64,000 nucleotides of DNA from Novosphingobium taihuense (lineage in GTDB: Bacteria; Pseudomonadota; Alphaproteobacteria; Sphingomonadales; Sphingomonadaceae), in assembly GCF_007830315.1 (NCBI RefSeq), contig NZ_VLKJ01000001.1:496001-560000 (forward strand), given 5' to 3'. The notes beneath the pieces are model-generated. The model was not told the DNA's origin. It saw only the letters and a list, made by a program, of their open reading frames with translations, and ran no database searches. This document shows, piece by piece, positions 9,087-23,962 of this stretch. A program made the position numbers and the translations under genes. Each line of letters starts with the position of its first letter. Position 1 is the first letter of the stretch.

Positions 9087-9127
9087 ACACTATGCCCAAG
9101 CGGCATAAGCGTCAAATCAAATTGACA
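9087..9127 (-). promoter_or_regulatory. Putative bchG promoter with PpsR-like site
   Basis: CGT-N12-ACA (9110-9112 and 9125-9127) differs by one base from the PpsR/CrtJ consensus TGT-N12-ACA and has the dyad GTCAAATCAAATTGAC. On the minus strand TTGACG (9115-9110) and TAGTGT (9092-9087) are spaced by 17 bases like a sigma-70 promoter, so the site overlaps the -35 box. The motif is seen; repression is inferred. Confidence 0.5.
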
Positions 9128-9129
9128 CT

Positions 9130-10554
9130 CTAAGCGTCAAGATTGTCAGCCATATTTCCGAGGCCGTAGCGGTGCAGCTTGGAATAGAGGCTCTGTCGGC
9201 TGAGGCCGAGGATTTCCGCGGCCGAAGCGCGGTTGTTGGACGTGTATTCGAGCGCGGCTTCGATGCACAGGCGCTCGATCAGGTCGGTGGATTCCCGCAC
9301 GATGTCACGCAGGGACATGCGGCCGACGAGTTCGGTAAGCTGTTCGACCGAGCGCGGGGCATCCGTCGTTGCAGGCAGATCACGCAGGCGGCGGCCGATG
9401 GGGCGAATCACGAAGCCGTAGGAGGGCTGTTCGTCGCTGGTCCGGACGGCGGAAAGTTCGACCGGTTCACCGTCGAAACCATCGCGTGCACCGACGACCG
9501 TGCTGACATTGCGGGCAATGTCATGCTTGGCGAGCTGGCCGTCGATAAGATCAAGGTCGATCCCCGGACGGCCGACGAAATCGCCGAGCGGACGCCCGCG
9601 AAGCTGATCAACACTGGCGGCCGAAACGAGTTCGACGAAGGCCGGGTTCGCCGACTGGATGATCATGCGCGAATCCGTGAGGACAAACGCATCGGGCATG
9701 GCTTCGATCACCCGAAGCGTGGCCCCCGAATTGTGTTCGGCAGTGCCGCTTGCACCGGCAAGCCTGACCAGCAGGAACTGGCCACCCCGTTCGCGGAAGC
9801 CGCTGGCCGAAAGCATGACCGGCTCGCCCCCGTCGATCGGCTCGGCCTCGATCGGCATTATGCCGGGAGAAACCAGCGCCGAACCGAGGAAGGCGATCAG
9901 GTGTTCGCGCGCAGGGCGGCCGAAAAGCGCGGTGAGCTTCCCGCCCTGGAGCATGCCGTTGCGGGCATGGAACAGCTGGTGCGCGGCGCGATTGGCCTCG
10001 CGGATGCGGAAGGTTTCGGCATCGACGATCAGCACGGGTTCGACCGACTGATCGAACAGCATGCGATAGCGCGCCTCAAGCTGGCGCAGGCGCAGGTAAT
10101 CGCGTTCGAGCGACTGCTGGGCCTGGAGAACGCGCTGCTGGAGCGCGGCGGCATCGCGCATGTCACGGCCCAGGGCGATGCTGCCGCTGCCCTGCCCGAG
10201 CTTCACCACGACAAAGCGAACCGGCACGTCGCCTTCGCTGGTGACCTGGTTGACCTGACGCCAGTGCTGGGTCACGCCCTTGCGGGCGTTCGCGAGCATT
10301 TCCATGACCTTGGGACGGCTCTCTATCGAGACGGTATCGAGCCAGTCCTTGCCAAGCCACTGTTTGGCATCGGGAAATTCGCGGGGGTTGGCGGTGATGT
10401 CGACGATCTTGCCGGTGTCGTCGATGATCAGTGCGAGATCGCCCGCGACCATCGCGAGCTTCGCTGCAGCACCGGCATCGAGCTTGTCAAAATGACTGTC
10501 GGCACTGCCGAAGGGCAGCTTGCCCTCAATGCTGTTGTTGCGAGCTGGCATCAA
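9130..10554 (-). CDS. ppsR: PpsR/CrtJ photosynthesis repressor
   Basis: This 474-residue regulator has PAS domains in its N-terminal and central parts (LALIIDDTGKIVDITANP; PVLIVDAETFRIREANRAAH; FVLTDSRMIIQSANPAFVEL). A coiled-coil linker LRLRQLEARYRMLFDQ lies between the first two. The C-terminal Fis-type helix-turn-helix contains ASAAEILGLSRQSLYSKLHR. PpsR represses bch, puc and crt promoters at TGT-N12-ACA sites under high oxygen. The only cysteine is Cys430, in the helix-turn-helix (ERLCIEAALE), where CrtJ has its redox cysteine. The second cysteine used for a disulfide in Rhodobacter is absent. The gene lies 9 bases downstream of ppaA and is probably co-transcribed with it. Confidence 0.95.
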   Translation of the reverse strand: MMPARNNSIEGKLPFGSADSHFDKLDAGAAAKLAMVAGDLALIIDDTGKIVDITANPREFPDAKQWLGKDWLDTVSIESRPKVMEMLANARKGVTQHWRQVNQVTSEGDVPVRFVVVKLGQGSGSIALGRDMRDAAALQQRVLQAQQSLERDYLRLRQLEARYRMLFDQSVEPVLIVDAETFRIREANRAAHQLFHARNGMLQGGKLTALFGRPAREHLIAFLGSALVSPGIMPIEAEPIDGGEPVMLSASGFRERGGQFLLVRLAGASGTAEHNSGATLRVIEAMPDAFVLTDSRMIIQSANPAFVELVSAASVDQLRGRPLGDFVGRPGIDLDLIDGQLAKHDIARNVSTVVGARDGFDGEPVELSAVRTSDEQPSYGFVIRPIGRRLRDLPATTDAPRSVEQLTELVGRMSLRDIVRESTDLIERLCIEAALEYTSNNRASAAEILGLSRQSLYSKLHRYGLGNMADNLDA

Positions 10555-10563
10555 CCGGGCCGG

Positions 10564-11499
10564 TTAGCCGAGCCGGAGATCGAAACCGGCCGACCCGACG
10601 AGTTGCTTTGCCACGAGCTTTTCGGCGAGCACGACAGCCGAGCGCGCGTCGGGAGCGGTGCCATCGGCACCCACTTCGTCAACAAGTCCCGGATTGGCAT
10701 TGACCATTCGTCCACCGATAAGAACCTGAACCTTGGGCGCTCTCGAAACGCTGCGGATGGCGCAAATTAGGTCACTCAAAATGCCGTTAGTGCAATCGCA
10801 ACTGACGGTCAAGCCTATGACATCGAAGTGCCTTTCGGCGATAATCTGCAGCAATTCCTTGCGCTTGGGCTCAATCAAAGCTTCCGTCTGCCAGCCAGCC
10901 CGGGCAAATACTTCCTCGATCATCAAGGTACCGAGGGCGTGACCGTCTCCGGGCATGGGCGAGAACAGAGCCGTGCGCGATATGTTCCCGTCGAAGTGGT
11001 CCGACGGGAAATGCAGTGCAACCTGGCGCATCACTTCCTGCAAGCGCCAGAGACCCATCGTGACGTCGAGGAAATCGCACTCGTCCTCTTCCCAGTGCTG
11101 GCCGAGACGACGGGCCGATGGGGCGAGAAGGTCGACGAAGATGGATTCGATCGAAACGCCGCGTTCGATGAAGGATTCGACCACTTCGAGAAGTTCGTCG
11201 GCATCGAGATCGAGGGGAAGCGAGGCGAAGCGCGCGGCTTCTGCGGGATCGACCGAAAGCGTGCCCGTGGGCCGTGCACGACCGACGCCGGACGAGTGGG
11301 CCATCAGCAGGCGGGGGATGATCTGCTCTTCTATGAGACTGCTGACCTGGCCCTGCGGCGTTGGCCGGACTGCGGCACTGGCCATTTCGTAATTCTGGGG
11401 ATCGTTCGGGGCCCCGCCCGGTCTTAGATTGCGGGCCCGCTTGGGGCGGACATTGTTCGCGGTCCGCTTTGCTGATCCGGTACCATACAGCGTTGCCAT
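10564..11499 (-). CDS. ppaA: PpaA/AerR-type cobalamin-binding antirepressor
   Basis: This 311-residue protein has a helical B12-cap-like region (RLGQHWEEDECDFLDVTMGL, about 131-150) and a Rossmann cobalamin domain starting ALFSPMPGDGHALGTLMIEE. His187 is the likely cobalt ligand. In Rhodobacter, AerR/PpaA binds cobalamin and, depending on light, counters CrtJ/PpsR. The first 60 residues are an Arg/Pro-rich extension of low conservation, and inner starts such as Met39 or Met66 are possible; Rhodobacter AerR is also made in long and short forms. The gene is divergent from bchF across a 205-base control region. Confidence 0.88.
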   Translation of the reverse strand: MATLYGTGSAKRTANNVRPKRARNLRPGGAPNDPQNYEMASAAVRPTPQGQVSSLIEEQIIPRLLMAHSSGVGRARPTGTLSVDPAEAARFASLPLDLDADELLEVVESFIERGVSIESIFVDLLAPSARRLGQHWEEDECDFLDVTMGLWRLQEVMRQVALHFPSDHFDGNISRTALFSPMPGDGHALGTLMIEEVFARAGWQTEALIEPKRKELLQIIAERHFDVIGLTVSCDCTNGILSDLICAIRSVSRAPKVQVLIGGRMVNANPGLVDEVGADGTAPDARSAVVLAEKLVAKQLVGSAGFDLRLG

Positions 11500-11590
11500 G
11501 ACAGACCCCTCCGGTCTGGGTGGGTGAGAGATATCACCCCCGGGCTGTCGCTTATCATTCCGACTCTGTCCGGAAATGGCATCCTACGCC

Positions 11591-11608
11591 TGTAATGTGT
11601 TGCTGACA
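11591..11608. promoter_or_regulatory. PpsR-type operator 1 in the ppaA-bchF divergent region
   Basis: An exact TGT-N12-ACA (TGT 11591-11593, ACA 11606-11608) lies between the divergent ppaA and bchF genes. It matches the established PpsR/CrtJ recognition pattern. Operator 2 is centred 44 bases downstream; paired sites suit the cooperative tetramer binding known for this family. Confidence 0.65.
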
Positions 11609-11634
11609 AATCCCCATCTGTCATTTTTATTTGT

Positions 11635-11674
11635 CGTCAAGACAGGTTGACACTTCTCCGGCGAGGCGTAGTCT
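11635..11674 (+). promoter_or_regulatory. bchF promoter with PpsR-type operator 2
   Basis: CGT-N12-ACA (11635-11652) is one base off the consensus, and its right half is a perfect -35 box TTGACA (11647-11652). A weak -10 TAGTCT (11669-11674) follows after 16 bases. Repressor bound here would cover the -35 region of the bchFNBHLM-lhaA-puh-acsF-hemA transcript. Confidence 0.6.
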
Positions 11675-11704
11675 TCAATCTCCACGAAAAGGTGATCGGG
11701 CGGG

Positions 11705-13536
<1,832 letters not shown>

Positions 13537-13539
13537 GAC

Positions 13540-15112
13540 ATGCAGCTGGCGGTCTGGACATACGAAGGTCCGCCACATGTTGGCGCGATGCGGGTCGCAA
13601 CAGCCATGAACGGCATGCACTACGTGCTCCACGCGCCGCAGGGCGATACTTACGCCGACCTGCTGTTCACGATGATCGAACGCCGAGGCAAGCGCCCGCC
13701 GGTCACCTACACCACATTCCAGGCGCGCGACCTTGGCAAGGACACCGCCGGGATCTTCCAAAACGCTGCGCGTCAGGCCTATGATCGCTTCACGCCGCAG
13801 GCCCTCCTGGTGGGCGCATCTTGCACCGCCGAACTGATCCAGGACGATCCGGCAGGCCTTGCCGAAGCGCTGAACCTGCCCTGCCCGGTCATCCCGCTCG
13901 AACTGCCGAGCTATCAGCGCAAGGAGAACTGGGGCGCGGCGGAGACTTTCTACCGGGTGGTGCGCCAGCTGGTCGACAAGGATGTGCGCCCTGCACCGCG
14001 CGAAGGCCGCCGCCCGCTCGTCAACCTGCTCGGTCCCTGCGCGCTGGGCTTTCGCCATCGCGATGACGTGGCTGAAGTGCGCAAGCTGCTGGGAACGTTA
14101 GGGATCGACGTGAACTGCGTCGCTCCGCTCGATGCAGCGCCCGACGACATTCGCACGCTGGGACGGGCAGATTTCAACATCGTGCTCTATCCCGAGATCG
14201 GTGGCGAGGCTGCGCGCTGGCTCGATCAGGCGCTGGCACAACCGGCGATCCGCACCGTGCCGATCGGCGTTGGCGCAACGCGCGAGTTCATCGAGGAAGT
14301 CTCTGCACTGGCGGGCGTAGAACCAAGCGCTGCGCTGGCCGATGCGGAATCGCGGATGCCGTGGTGGAGCCGCTCGGTCGACTCGACCTACCTGACCGGC
14401 AAGCGCGTCTTCATCTTCGGCGATGCCACGCATGCCATCGCCGCTGCCCGCATCGCCCACGAGGAGCTCGGCTTCGAGATCTGCGGCCTGGGTTGCTACA
14501 ACCGCGAATTCGCGCGCGAGATGCGCCGCGCCGCTGCGCTCTATGGCGTCGAACCGCTGATCACCGACGATCACCTTGAAGTGGAGGATGCGATCCTCAA
14601 TGCCTCGCCCGAACTGGTGCTGGGCACGCAGATGGAACGCCATATCGCCAAGCGCTTCGGCATTCCTTGCGCGGTGATCTCCTCGCCGGTGCACGTACAG
14701 GACTTCCCTGCCCGCCACAGTCCACAGATGGGCTTCGAGGGCGCCAACGTGATCTTCGACACCTGGGTCCACCCGCTGGTGATGGGCCTTGAAGAACATC
14801 TGCTGACGATGTTCCGCGATGACTTCGAGTTTTCCGACGCGGCAGGCCCTTCGCACCTCCACGGATCAGCGCGGCACACCGACCGTGAGGCTGGCACCAC
14901 AACCACACTTCAGGAGGTCCGCTCCGACGGTGAGCTTGCTGAGGCGCGGCCAGCAGACCTGGCGATCATCTGGACTGCGGAAGCGGAACAGGAACTGAGG
15001 AAAGTCCCGTTCTTCGTGCGCGGGAAAGTCCGCCGCAACACCGAGGCATTTGCCACCGCGCAGGGCCGAGGCGCGGTGGACCTGGCCACGCTCTATGATG
15101 CGAAGGCCCATT

Positions 15113-15123
<11 letters not shown>
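13540..15123 (+). CDS. bchB: Light-independent protochlorophyllide reductase subunit B
   Basis: This 527-residue subunit completes the BchNB catalytic part of dark protochlorophyllide reductase. It starts [20 protein letters not shown], the family N-terminus, with the Asp/Cys ligands of the NB-cluster expected in the N-terminal third ([13 protein letters not shown]). The middle holds [18 protein letters not shown] and the C-terminal third a POR-type domain ending in [19 protein letters not shown] linker of low similarity (about 440-475) separates the domains. The last 11 bases overlap the start of bchH. Confidence 0.97.
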
Positions 15124-19615
<4,492 letters not shown>

Positions 19616-19616
<1 letters not shown>

Positions 19617-20335
19617 TGGCTACGCAGTTTTCGCCAAACCAGATTGCGCCGGTCCGCTATCACGACCAGCGCGAAAAGCTGGCCGAGTACTTCGACGGGA
19701 CGGCGCGCAAGGCGTGGATCGACCTCACCTCGAACGCCAAGGTCAGCGGCATCCGCGCCACGGTGCGCGCCGGGCGTGACGAGATGCGTGGGCAACTGCT
19801 GAGCTGGCTGCCCGAAGACCTGCGCCGCCGAGATGTGCTGGATGCCGGGTGCGGCACGGGGAGCCTGAGCGTCGAGGCCGCATGCCGGGGCGCGGTGGTC
19901 ACCGCCATCGACGTGGCGCAGGGGCTGGTGAACATCGCCGCCGAGCGCGCGCCTTCGTACCTTGGCCATGGACGGATCAACTGGCGGGTGGGTGACATGC
20001 TCGATTCCTCGCTTGGCACGTTCGACCACATCGTCGCGATGGATTCGCTGATCCACTACACCCTGCCCGATATGGTCTGGGCGCTTTCGGCGCTGATGCA
20101 GCGCTGCAGCGGCTCGATCCTGTTCACGTTTGCACCCTACACGCCGCTGCTGGGTGCGATGCATACGGTGGGCAAGGTCTTCCCGCGTTCGAACCGTTCG
20201 CCCGCGATCGTGCCGATTGCCGAGGACGAGCTTCGCGCAGCGCTTGCACAGTTCGGGGACTGGGAAGTGGTGCGCAGCGGCCGGGTTTCCAGCGGCTTCT
20301 ACAAGAGCCACGCGATGGAACTGGTGAAGCGCTGA
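19616..20335 (+). CDS. bchM: Magnesium protoporphyrin IX methyltransferase
   Basis: This 239-residue S-adenosylmethionine-dependent enzyme methylates the C13 propionate of Mg-protoporphyrin IX, the substrate for AcsF. The SAM-binding motif I is DVLDAGCGTGSLSVEAA, followed by the acidic VTAIDVAQGLV. YFDGTARKAWIDLTS near the N-terminus is characteristic of BchM/ChlM. I take the ATG at 19616, overlapping the bchL stop by one base; a GTG at 19613 in the same frame would add one residue. lhaA follows with another TGATG overlap. Confidence 0.97.
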
Positions 20336-21759
20336 TGGCCGGACGCCAGCCTCTTGCCGCAAAATGGAGCCGGGTGGCGATCACCTGGCTGCCGTTCGCG
20401 GATGCGGCGAGCGTCGAAATACCGCTGTCGCGCCTGCTGCGCCTGTCACTGTTCCAGGTGAGCGTGGGCATGATGACCGTGCTGCTCAACGGTACGCTAA
20501 ACCGCGTGATGATCGTGGAACTGGGCATTCCGGCGTGGCTGGTCTCGCTACTGATCGCTATTCCCCTGCTCGCCGCACCCTTCCGCGCGCTGATCGGGCA
20601 CCGCTCGGACGTGCATCGATCGGTACTGGGCTGGAAGCGCGTGCCCTATATCTGGTTCGGCACGCTGATGCAGTTCGGCGGCCTTGCGATCATGCCTTTC
20701 GCACTGCTGCTGATGGCCAGCCCCCCACTGTTCCCGGTGGGCGTGACGGCGAGCGCATTTGCCTTCCTGCTGGCAGGCTTCGGCATGCATACGACGCAAA
20801 CCGCCGGTCTTGCCCTGACCGGCGATCTGGTCGACGATGAACGCCGCCCGCGCGCGGTGGCGCTGCTCTATCTGTCGCTGCTGGCAGGGATGCTGGTCGC
20901 TTCGATGGTGATCGGCGGGCTACTCGCCAACTTCAGCCCTACGCGTCTAGTTCAGGTCATCCAAGGCGCGGCGGTCCTGACCTTCGTGCTCAACGTGATC
21001 GCCCTGTGGAAGCAGGAAGCGCGCAGTGCCGCCACCGCTTCGGCCGATACGCTGCGCCCATCGTTCACCGACGTATGGCAGACCTTCGTGGCCGAGCCGA
21101 TCACGATGCGCCTGCTGGTGGCTGTGGGCCTTGGTGCCACCGCCTTTGCCATGCAGGACGCGCTTCTCGAACCTTATGGTGGCGAGATCCTTGGTCTTTC
21201 GGTGGGCGCCACGACGGGGCTTACCGGTGCCTGGTCGGTCGGCGCGCTGATCGGCTTTACCCTTTCGGGCCGCTGGCTCGGGCGCGGGACAGATGCCTTG
21301 CGCATTGCCGGTTTCGGCGTGGTGATCGGCATCGCCGCGTTCATGCTGGTGATCTTTGCAGCGCCGCTGGCGAGCCCGCTGACGTTGGGCCTTGGGGCAA
21401 CCGCCATCGGTGCGGGAGCGGGCCTGTTCCTCGTGGGTACGCTGACTTCGGCCATGGCGCTTTCGAGCGAAAAGAGCTCCGGTCTTGCACTCGGCGCATG
21501 GGGCGCTGTGCAGACGACTTTTGCGGGCCTTGCCATCGCGATGGGCGGGGCCTTGCGCGACATCGTATCGAGCCTCGCTGTGTCGGACGAACTGGGCCAC
21601 ACGCTGGCCAGCCGCGCGACCGGCTATGCCACCATCTACATCATCGAAATCTGCCTTCTGCTGGCCACGCTCGTCGTGCTGGGCCCGCTTGTGGGCCAGA
21701 CCCCGGCTGCCGCCCGGAAAGTCGGTAATCGCTTCGGACTGACGGAATTTCCCACATGA
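20335..21759 (+). CDS. lhaA: LH1 assembly protein LhaA (PucC family)
   Basis: This 474-residue, 12-helix BCD/PucC-family protein is needed for normal LH1 assembly in Rhodobacter, probably by delivering bacteriochlorophyll to PufA and PufB. It contains LIGHRSDVHRSVLGWKRVPY in the loop after helix 2, an LhaA hallmark. Further on are DLVDDERRPRAVALLYLSLL and MQDALLEPYGGEILGLSVG. Its place between bchM and puhA is the conserved bchM-lhaA-puhA order. puhA starts 34 bases downstream. Confidence 0.94.
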   Translation: MAGRQPLAAKWSRVAITWLPFADAASVEIPLSRLLRLSLFQVSVGMMTVLLNGTLNRVMIVELGIPAWLVSLLIAIPLLAAPFRALIGHRSDVHRSVLGWKRVPYIWFGTLMQFGGLAIMPFALLLMASPPLFPVGVTASAFAFLLAGFGMHTTQTAGLALTGDLVDDERRPRAVALLYLSLLAGMLVASMVIGGLLANFSPTRLVQVIQGAAVLTFVLNVIALWKQEARSAATASADTLRPSFTDVWQTFVAEPITMRLLVAVGLGATAFAMQDALLEPYGGEILGLSVGATTGLTGAWSVGALIGFTLSGRWLGRGTDALRIAGFGVVIGIAAFMLVIFAAPLASPLTLGLGATAIGAGAGLFLVGTLTSAMALSSEKSSGLALGAWGAVQTTFAGLAIAMGGALRDIVSSLAVSDELGHTLASRATGYATIYIIEICLLLATLVVLGPLVGQTPAAARKVGNRFGLTEFPT

Positions 21760-21793
21760 GACCGGGCCACATGAGAACGGGAAGGACACCCCT

Positions 21794-22558
21794 ATGAGCA
21801 CTGGCAATATTGTCGGCACGATCGATGCCGCGCAGATCGCAATGATCACATTCATCGGCTTCTTCATCGCGCTGGTCTTCTGGCTGCGCCGCGAAGATCG
21901 CCGCGAAGGCTATCCGCTTGAAGACGCCCTGACCGGACGGACACTGGCCGACGGCGGACCGCTTTCGTCCGCGGCGCCGAAGACGTTCATCCTGCCTTTC
22001 GGCAAGGGCACTGTCTCGGTCCCCAACGGCAATCGCGATGACTTCGAGGTAAATGCCAAGCGGCGCGAGAACTTCGGCGGAGCCCCGCTTTCGCCGGTGG
22101 GTGACGTGTTTGCCGCGGGTGTCGGCCCCGGCTCCTACGCCAACCGCGCCAAGTGGCCCGACATCGACGCCAACGGCAATCCGCGCATCGTGCCGATGGG
22201 CCTGGTGCCAGAGATCAGCGTGGCCTCGGCAAGCACCGATCCGCGCGGACTTCCGGTCTATGGCGCTGATGGCGCCAAGGCTGGCGTCGTGACCGATCTG
22301 TGGGTCGACCGCGCCGAGCACATGGTGCGCTACCTTGCGGTCGATACCGGCACCAAGACCGTGCTCGCCCCGATGCCGATGGCCGTGGTGAAAAAGAACA
22401 CGGTGATCATCAGCGCGATCAACGCTGCCGACTTTGCCGGAGCCCCCTTCCCCGCCAATCCGGGCGAGATCACCCGGTACGAGGAAGAGCGCACCGTCGC
22501 CTACTTCGGCACTGGCTACCTCTACGCCAACGAAGATCGTCTGGAACCGCTGATATGA
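21794..22558 (+). CDS. puhA: Photosynthetic reaction centre H subunit
   Basis: This 254-residue protein caps the cytoplasmic face of the reaction centre and shapes the proton path to the secondary quinone. It has a short periplasmic start, one membrane helix (AQIAMITFIGFFIALVFWL) and a basic switch RREDRREGYPLE. A PRC-barrel cytoplasmic domain follows, with VTDLWVDRAEHMVRYLAVD. GGGAAGGA lies upstream of the ATG. The stop overlaps puhB by 4 bases. Confidence 0.97.
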   Translation: MSTGNIVGTIDAAQIAMITFIGFFIALVFWLRREDRREGYPLEDALTGRTLADGGPLSSAAPKTFILPFGKGTVSVPNGNRDDFEVNAKRRENFGGAPLSPVGDVFAAGVGPGSYANRAKWPDIDANGNPRIVPMGLVPEISVASASTDPRGLPVYGADGAKAGVVTDLWVDRAEHMVRYLAVDTGTKTVLAPMPMAVVKKNTVIISAINAADFAGAPFPANPGEITRYEEERTVAYFGTGYLYANEDRLEPLI

Positions 22559-23181
22559 GCGAGTATGACCACGAGCCGATCCGCGGGCTTCCCGGCGACC
22601 TGCCGGCAGGCGAAAGCATCCTTTGGCAGGGATCGCCGGAGTGGCGGACATTCGCCCGCAGCGCGCTGCACACACGCTGGATCAGTGCCTACTTCGCCGT
22701 TCTCGCACTGCTCGGCCTCGCCAGTGGCAAGCTCGTCGGCGCGGCGGCAGCGGTGGTGGGCGGCGCGATCACGCAAGGCCTGCTGGCGCTGTTCGCGGTG
22801 CTCGTGGCGCGCACGACGGTCTATACGATCACCAACCGCCGCGTGGTTCTGCGCATCGGCATTGCGCTCAACAAATGCGTGAACCTGCCGCTGGCGATGA
22901 TCGGCTCGGCCGACCTGCGCCCGCAGCCCGGTGACCACGGCGACATCGCGCTGAACATCGTCGGACGCCATCGCCTCGGCTTTGCGATGCTCTGGCCACA
23001 TGCCCGGCCTTGGCGGCTTGCTCAGCCGAGCCCGATGCTGCGAGCCCTGCCCGATGCCCAGGTGGCGGCTAGCATACTTGCACGCGCCTGCGCCGCGGTG
23101 GTGCCGAACGAAGCAATGGCGATCGAGCGTCCGCGTCCGGCCCCTGCGCGTGACCACGGCTTGCAGGGAGCGGCGGCATGA
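22555..23181 (+). CDS. puhB: Photosynthetic complex assembly protein PuhB
   Basis: This 208-residue membrane protein helps assemble the reaction centre in Rhodobacter. It starts MSEYDHEPIRGLPGDLPAGE, followed by ILWQGSPEWR, a signature of PuhB and related bacterial PH-domain proteins. Two membrane stretches follow, then a PH-like part (TTVYTITNRRVVLRIGIA). The ATG at 22555 overlaps the puhA stop. An upstream reading to 22300 lies inside puhA. It overlaps puhC by 4 bases. Confidence 0.93.
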   Translation: MSEYDHEPIRGLPGDLPAGESILWQGSPEWRTFARSALHTRWISAYFAVLALLGLASGKLVGAAAAVVGGAITQGLLALFAVLVARTTVYTITNRRVVLRIGIALNKCVNLPLAMIGSADLRPQPGDHGDIALNIVGRHRLGFAMLWPHARPWRLAQPSPMLRALPDAQVAASILARACAAVVPNEAMAIERPRPAPARDHGLQGAAA

Positions 23182-23675
23182 GTCTCGTCCATGACCATGA
23201 GAACACCGTCCCTCGCCCGGCGCTGCTGCTGGCAGGTGCCTTGGTGGCGACGACCCTCGCGCTGACCGCAATGGTCCGTGTCGGCGTGCTCGACCGCGAG
23301 GCCGTGCCTGCTTTCGAGAGGGCCAAGGCCAATGTGGCTGCGGTCGAAGTGCGGCATCTGGTCTTTGAAGACCGGGCGGACGGTGCGGTCATGGTCAAAG
23401 ACTCCGACAACGGAGAGACGCTCGCCGTGATGCTCGGCGAAGGTGATGGTGGCGGGTTCGTGCGCGGTGTGATGCGCGGCATGGCTCGCGAAAGGAAGAT
23501 GAAGGGGATCGGCCCAGCGGCCCCCTTCGAACTGACGCAGTGGGAGAACGGATCGCTCTCGTTGCGTGACCCGGCGACCGGCCGTGCGATCGAGCTTGGC
23601 TCGTTCGGCGCGACCAACCGGGCAGCCTTTGCGCGGTTCCTCAGCGGAACCGCCGTGAAGGGAAATCAGGCATGA
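23178..23675 (+). CDS. puhC: Photosynthetic complex assembly protein PuhC
   Basis: This 165-residue protein has one N-terminal membrane helix (PALLLAGALVATTLALTAM) and a periplasmic domain. The domain contains LVFEDRADGAVMVKDSDNGE and GFVRGVMRGMARERKMKGIG, both typical of PuhC. In Rhodobacter, loss of PuhC slows reaction-centre and LH1 assembly. It is coupled to puhB and to the next small gene by 4-base overlaps. Confidence 0.93.
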   Translation: MSLVHDHENTVPRPALLLAGALVATTLALTAMVRVGVLDREAVPAFERAKANVAAVEVRHLVFEDRADGAVMVKDSDNGETLAVMLGEGDGGGFVRGVMRGMARERKMKGIGPAAPFELTQWENGSLSLRDPATGRAIELGSFGATNRAAFARFLSGTAVKGNQA

Positions 23676-23962
23676 TCCTCCGCCGCGCCTTCGACGTGCC
23701 TTGCCGCATCGCGGTGGAGCAGAGCGAGGCGCACTTCCACGCGCATGTCGAACTCGCCGGAAACATTGCCGTCGAGCCCGGCGATCGGGTCTGTGTCCAT
23801 GGTGATCCGATCCGCGTGGCCTTTGGCGAAAACGCCGTGTTCGAACGGATGGCAACCGTCGTCCGCGCAGGCCCCATGCTGCGGGTCTGGACACGTCTGA
23901 TCGCCTATCTGGGCCTGACCGAACTCTATGAGGTCAGCTTCAATCCTGGGAGCCTGAGATGA
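23672..23962 (+). CDS. Small conserved-position protein between puhC and acsF, function unknown
   Basis: This 96-residue protein starts [20 protein letters not shown]. The middle resembles a small beta-barrel ([20 protein letters not shown]), and the end is [13 protein letters not shown]. No membrane helix or signal is seen; it has two cysteines (Cys11, Cys42) and several histidines (FHAHVEL). It overlaps puhC and acsF by 4 bases each, so it is translated as part of the operon. I know small ORFs at this place in other photosynthesis clusters but no established function. Proximity to AcsF suggests help with cyclase or reaction-centre assembly; this is inference only. Confidence 0.8.
   Translation: MILRRAFDVPCRIAVEQSEAHFHAHVELAGNIAVEPGDRVCVHGDPIRVAFGENAVFERMATVVRAGPMLRVWTRLIAYLGLTELYEVSFNPGSLR

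Noticed and set aside
9172..10770. 532-codon plus-strand frame opposite ppsR
   Set aside because: Antisense shadow of ppsR, whose PAS and helix-turn-helix domains are unmistakable.
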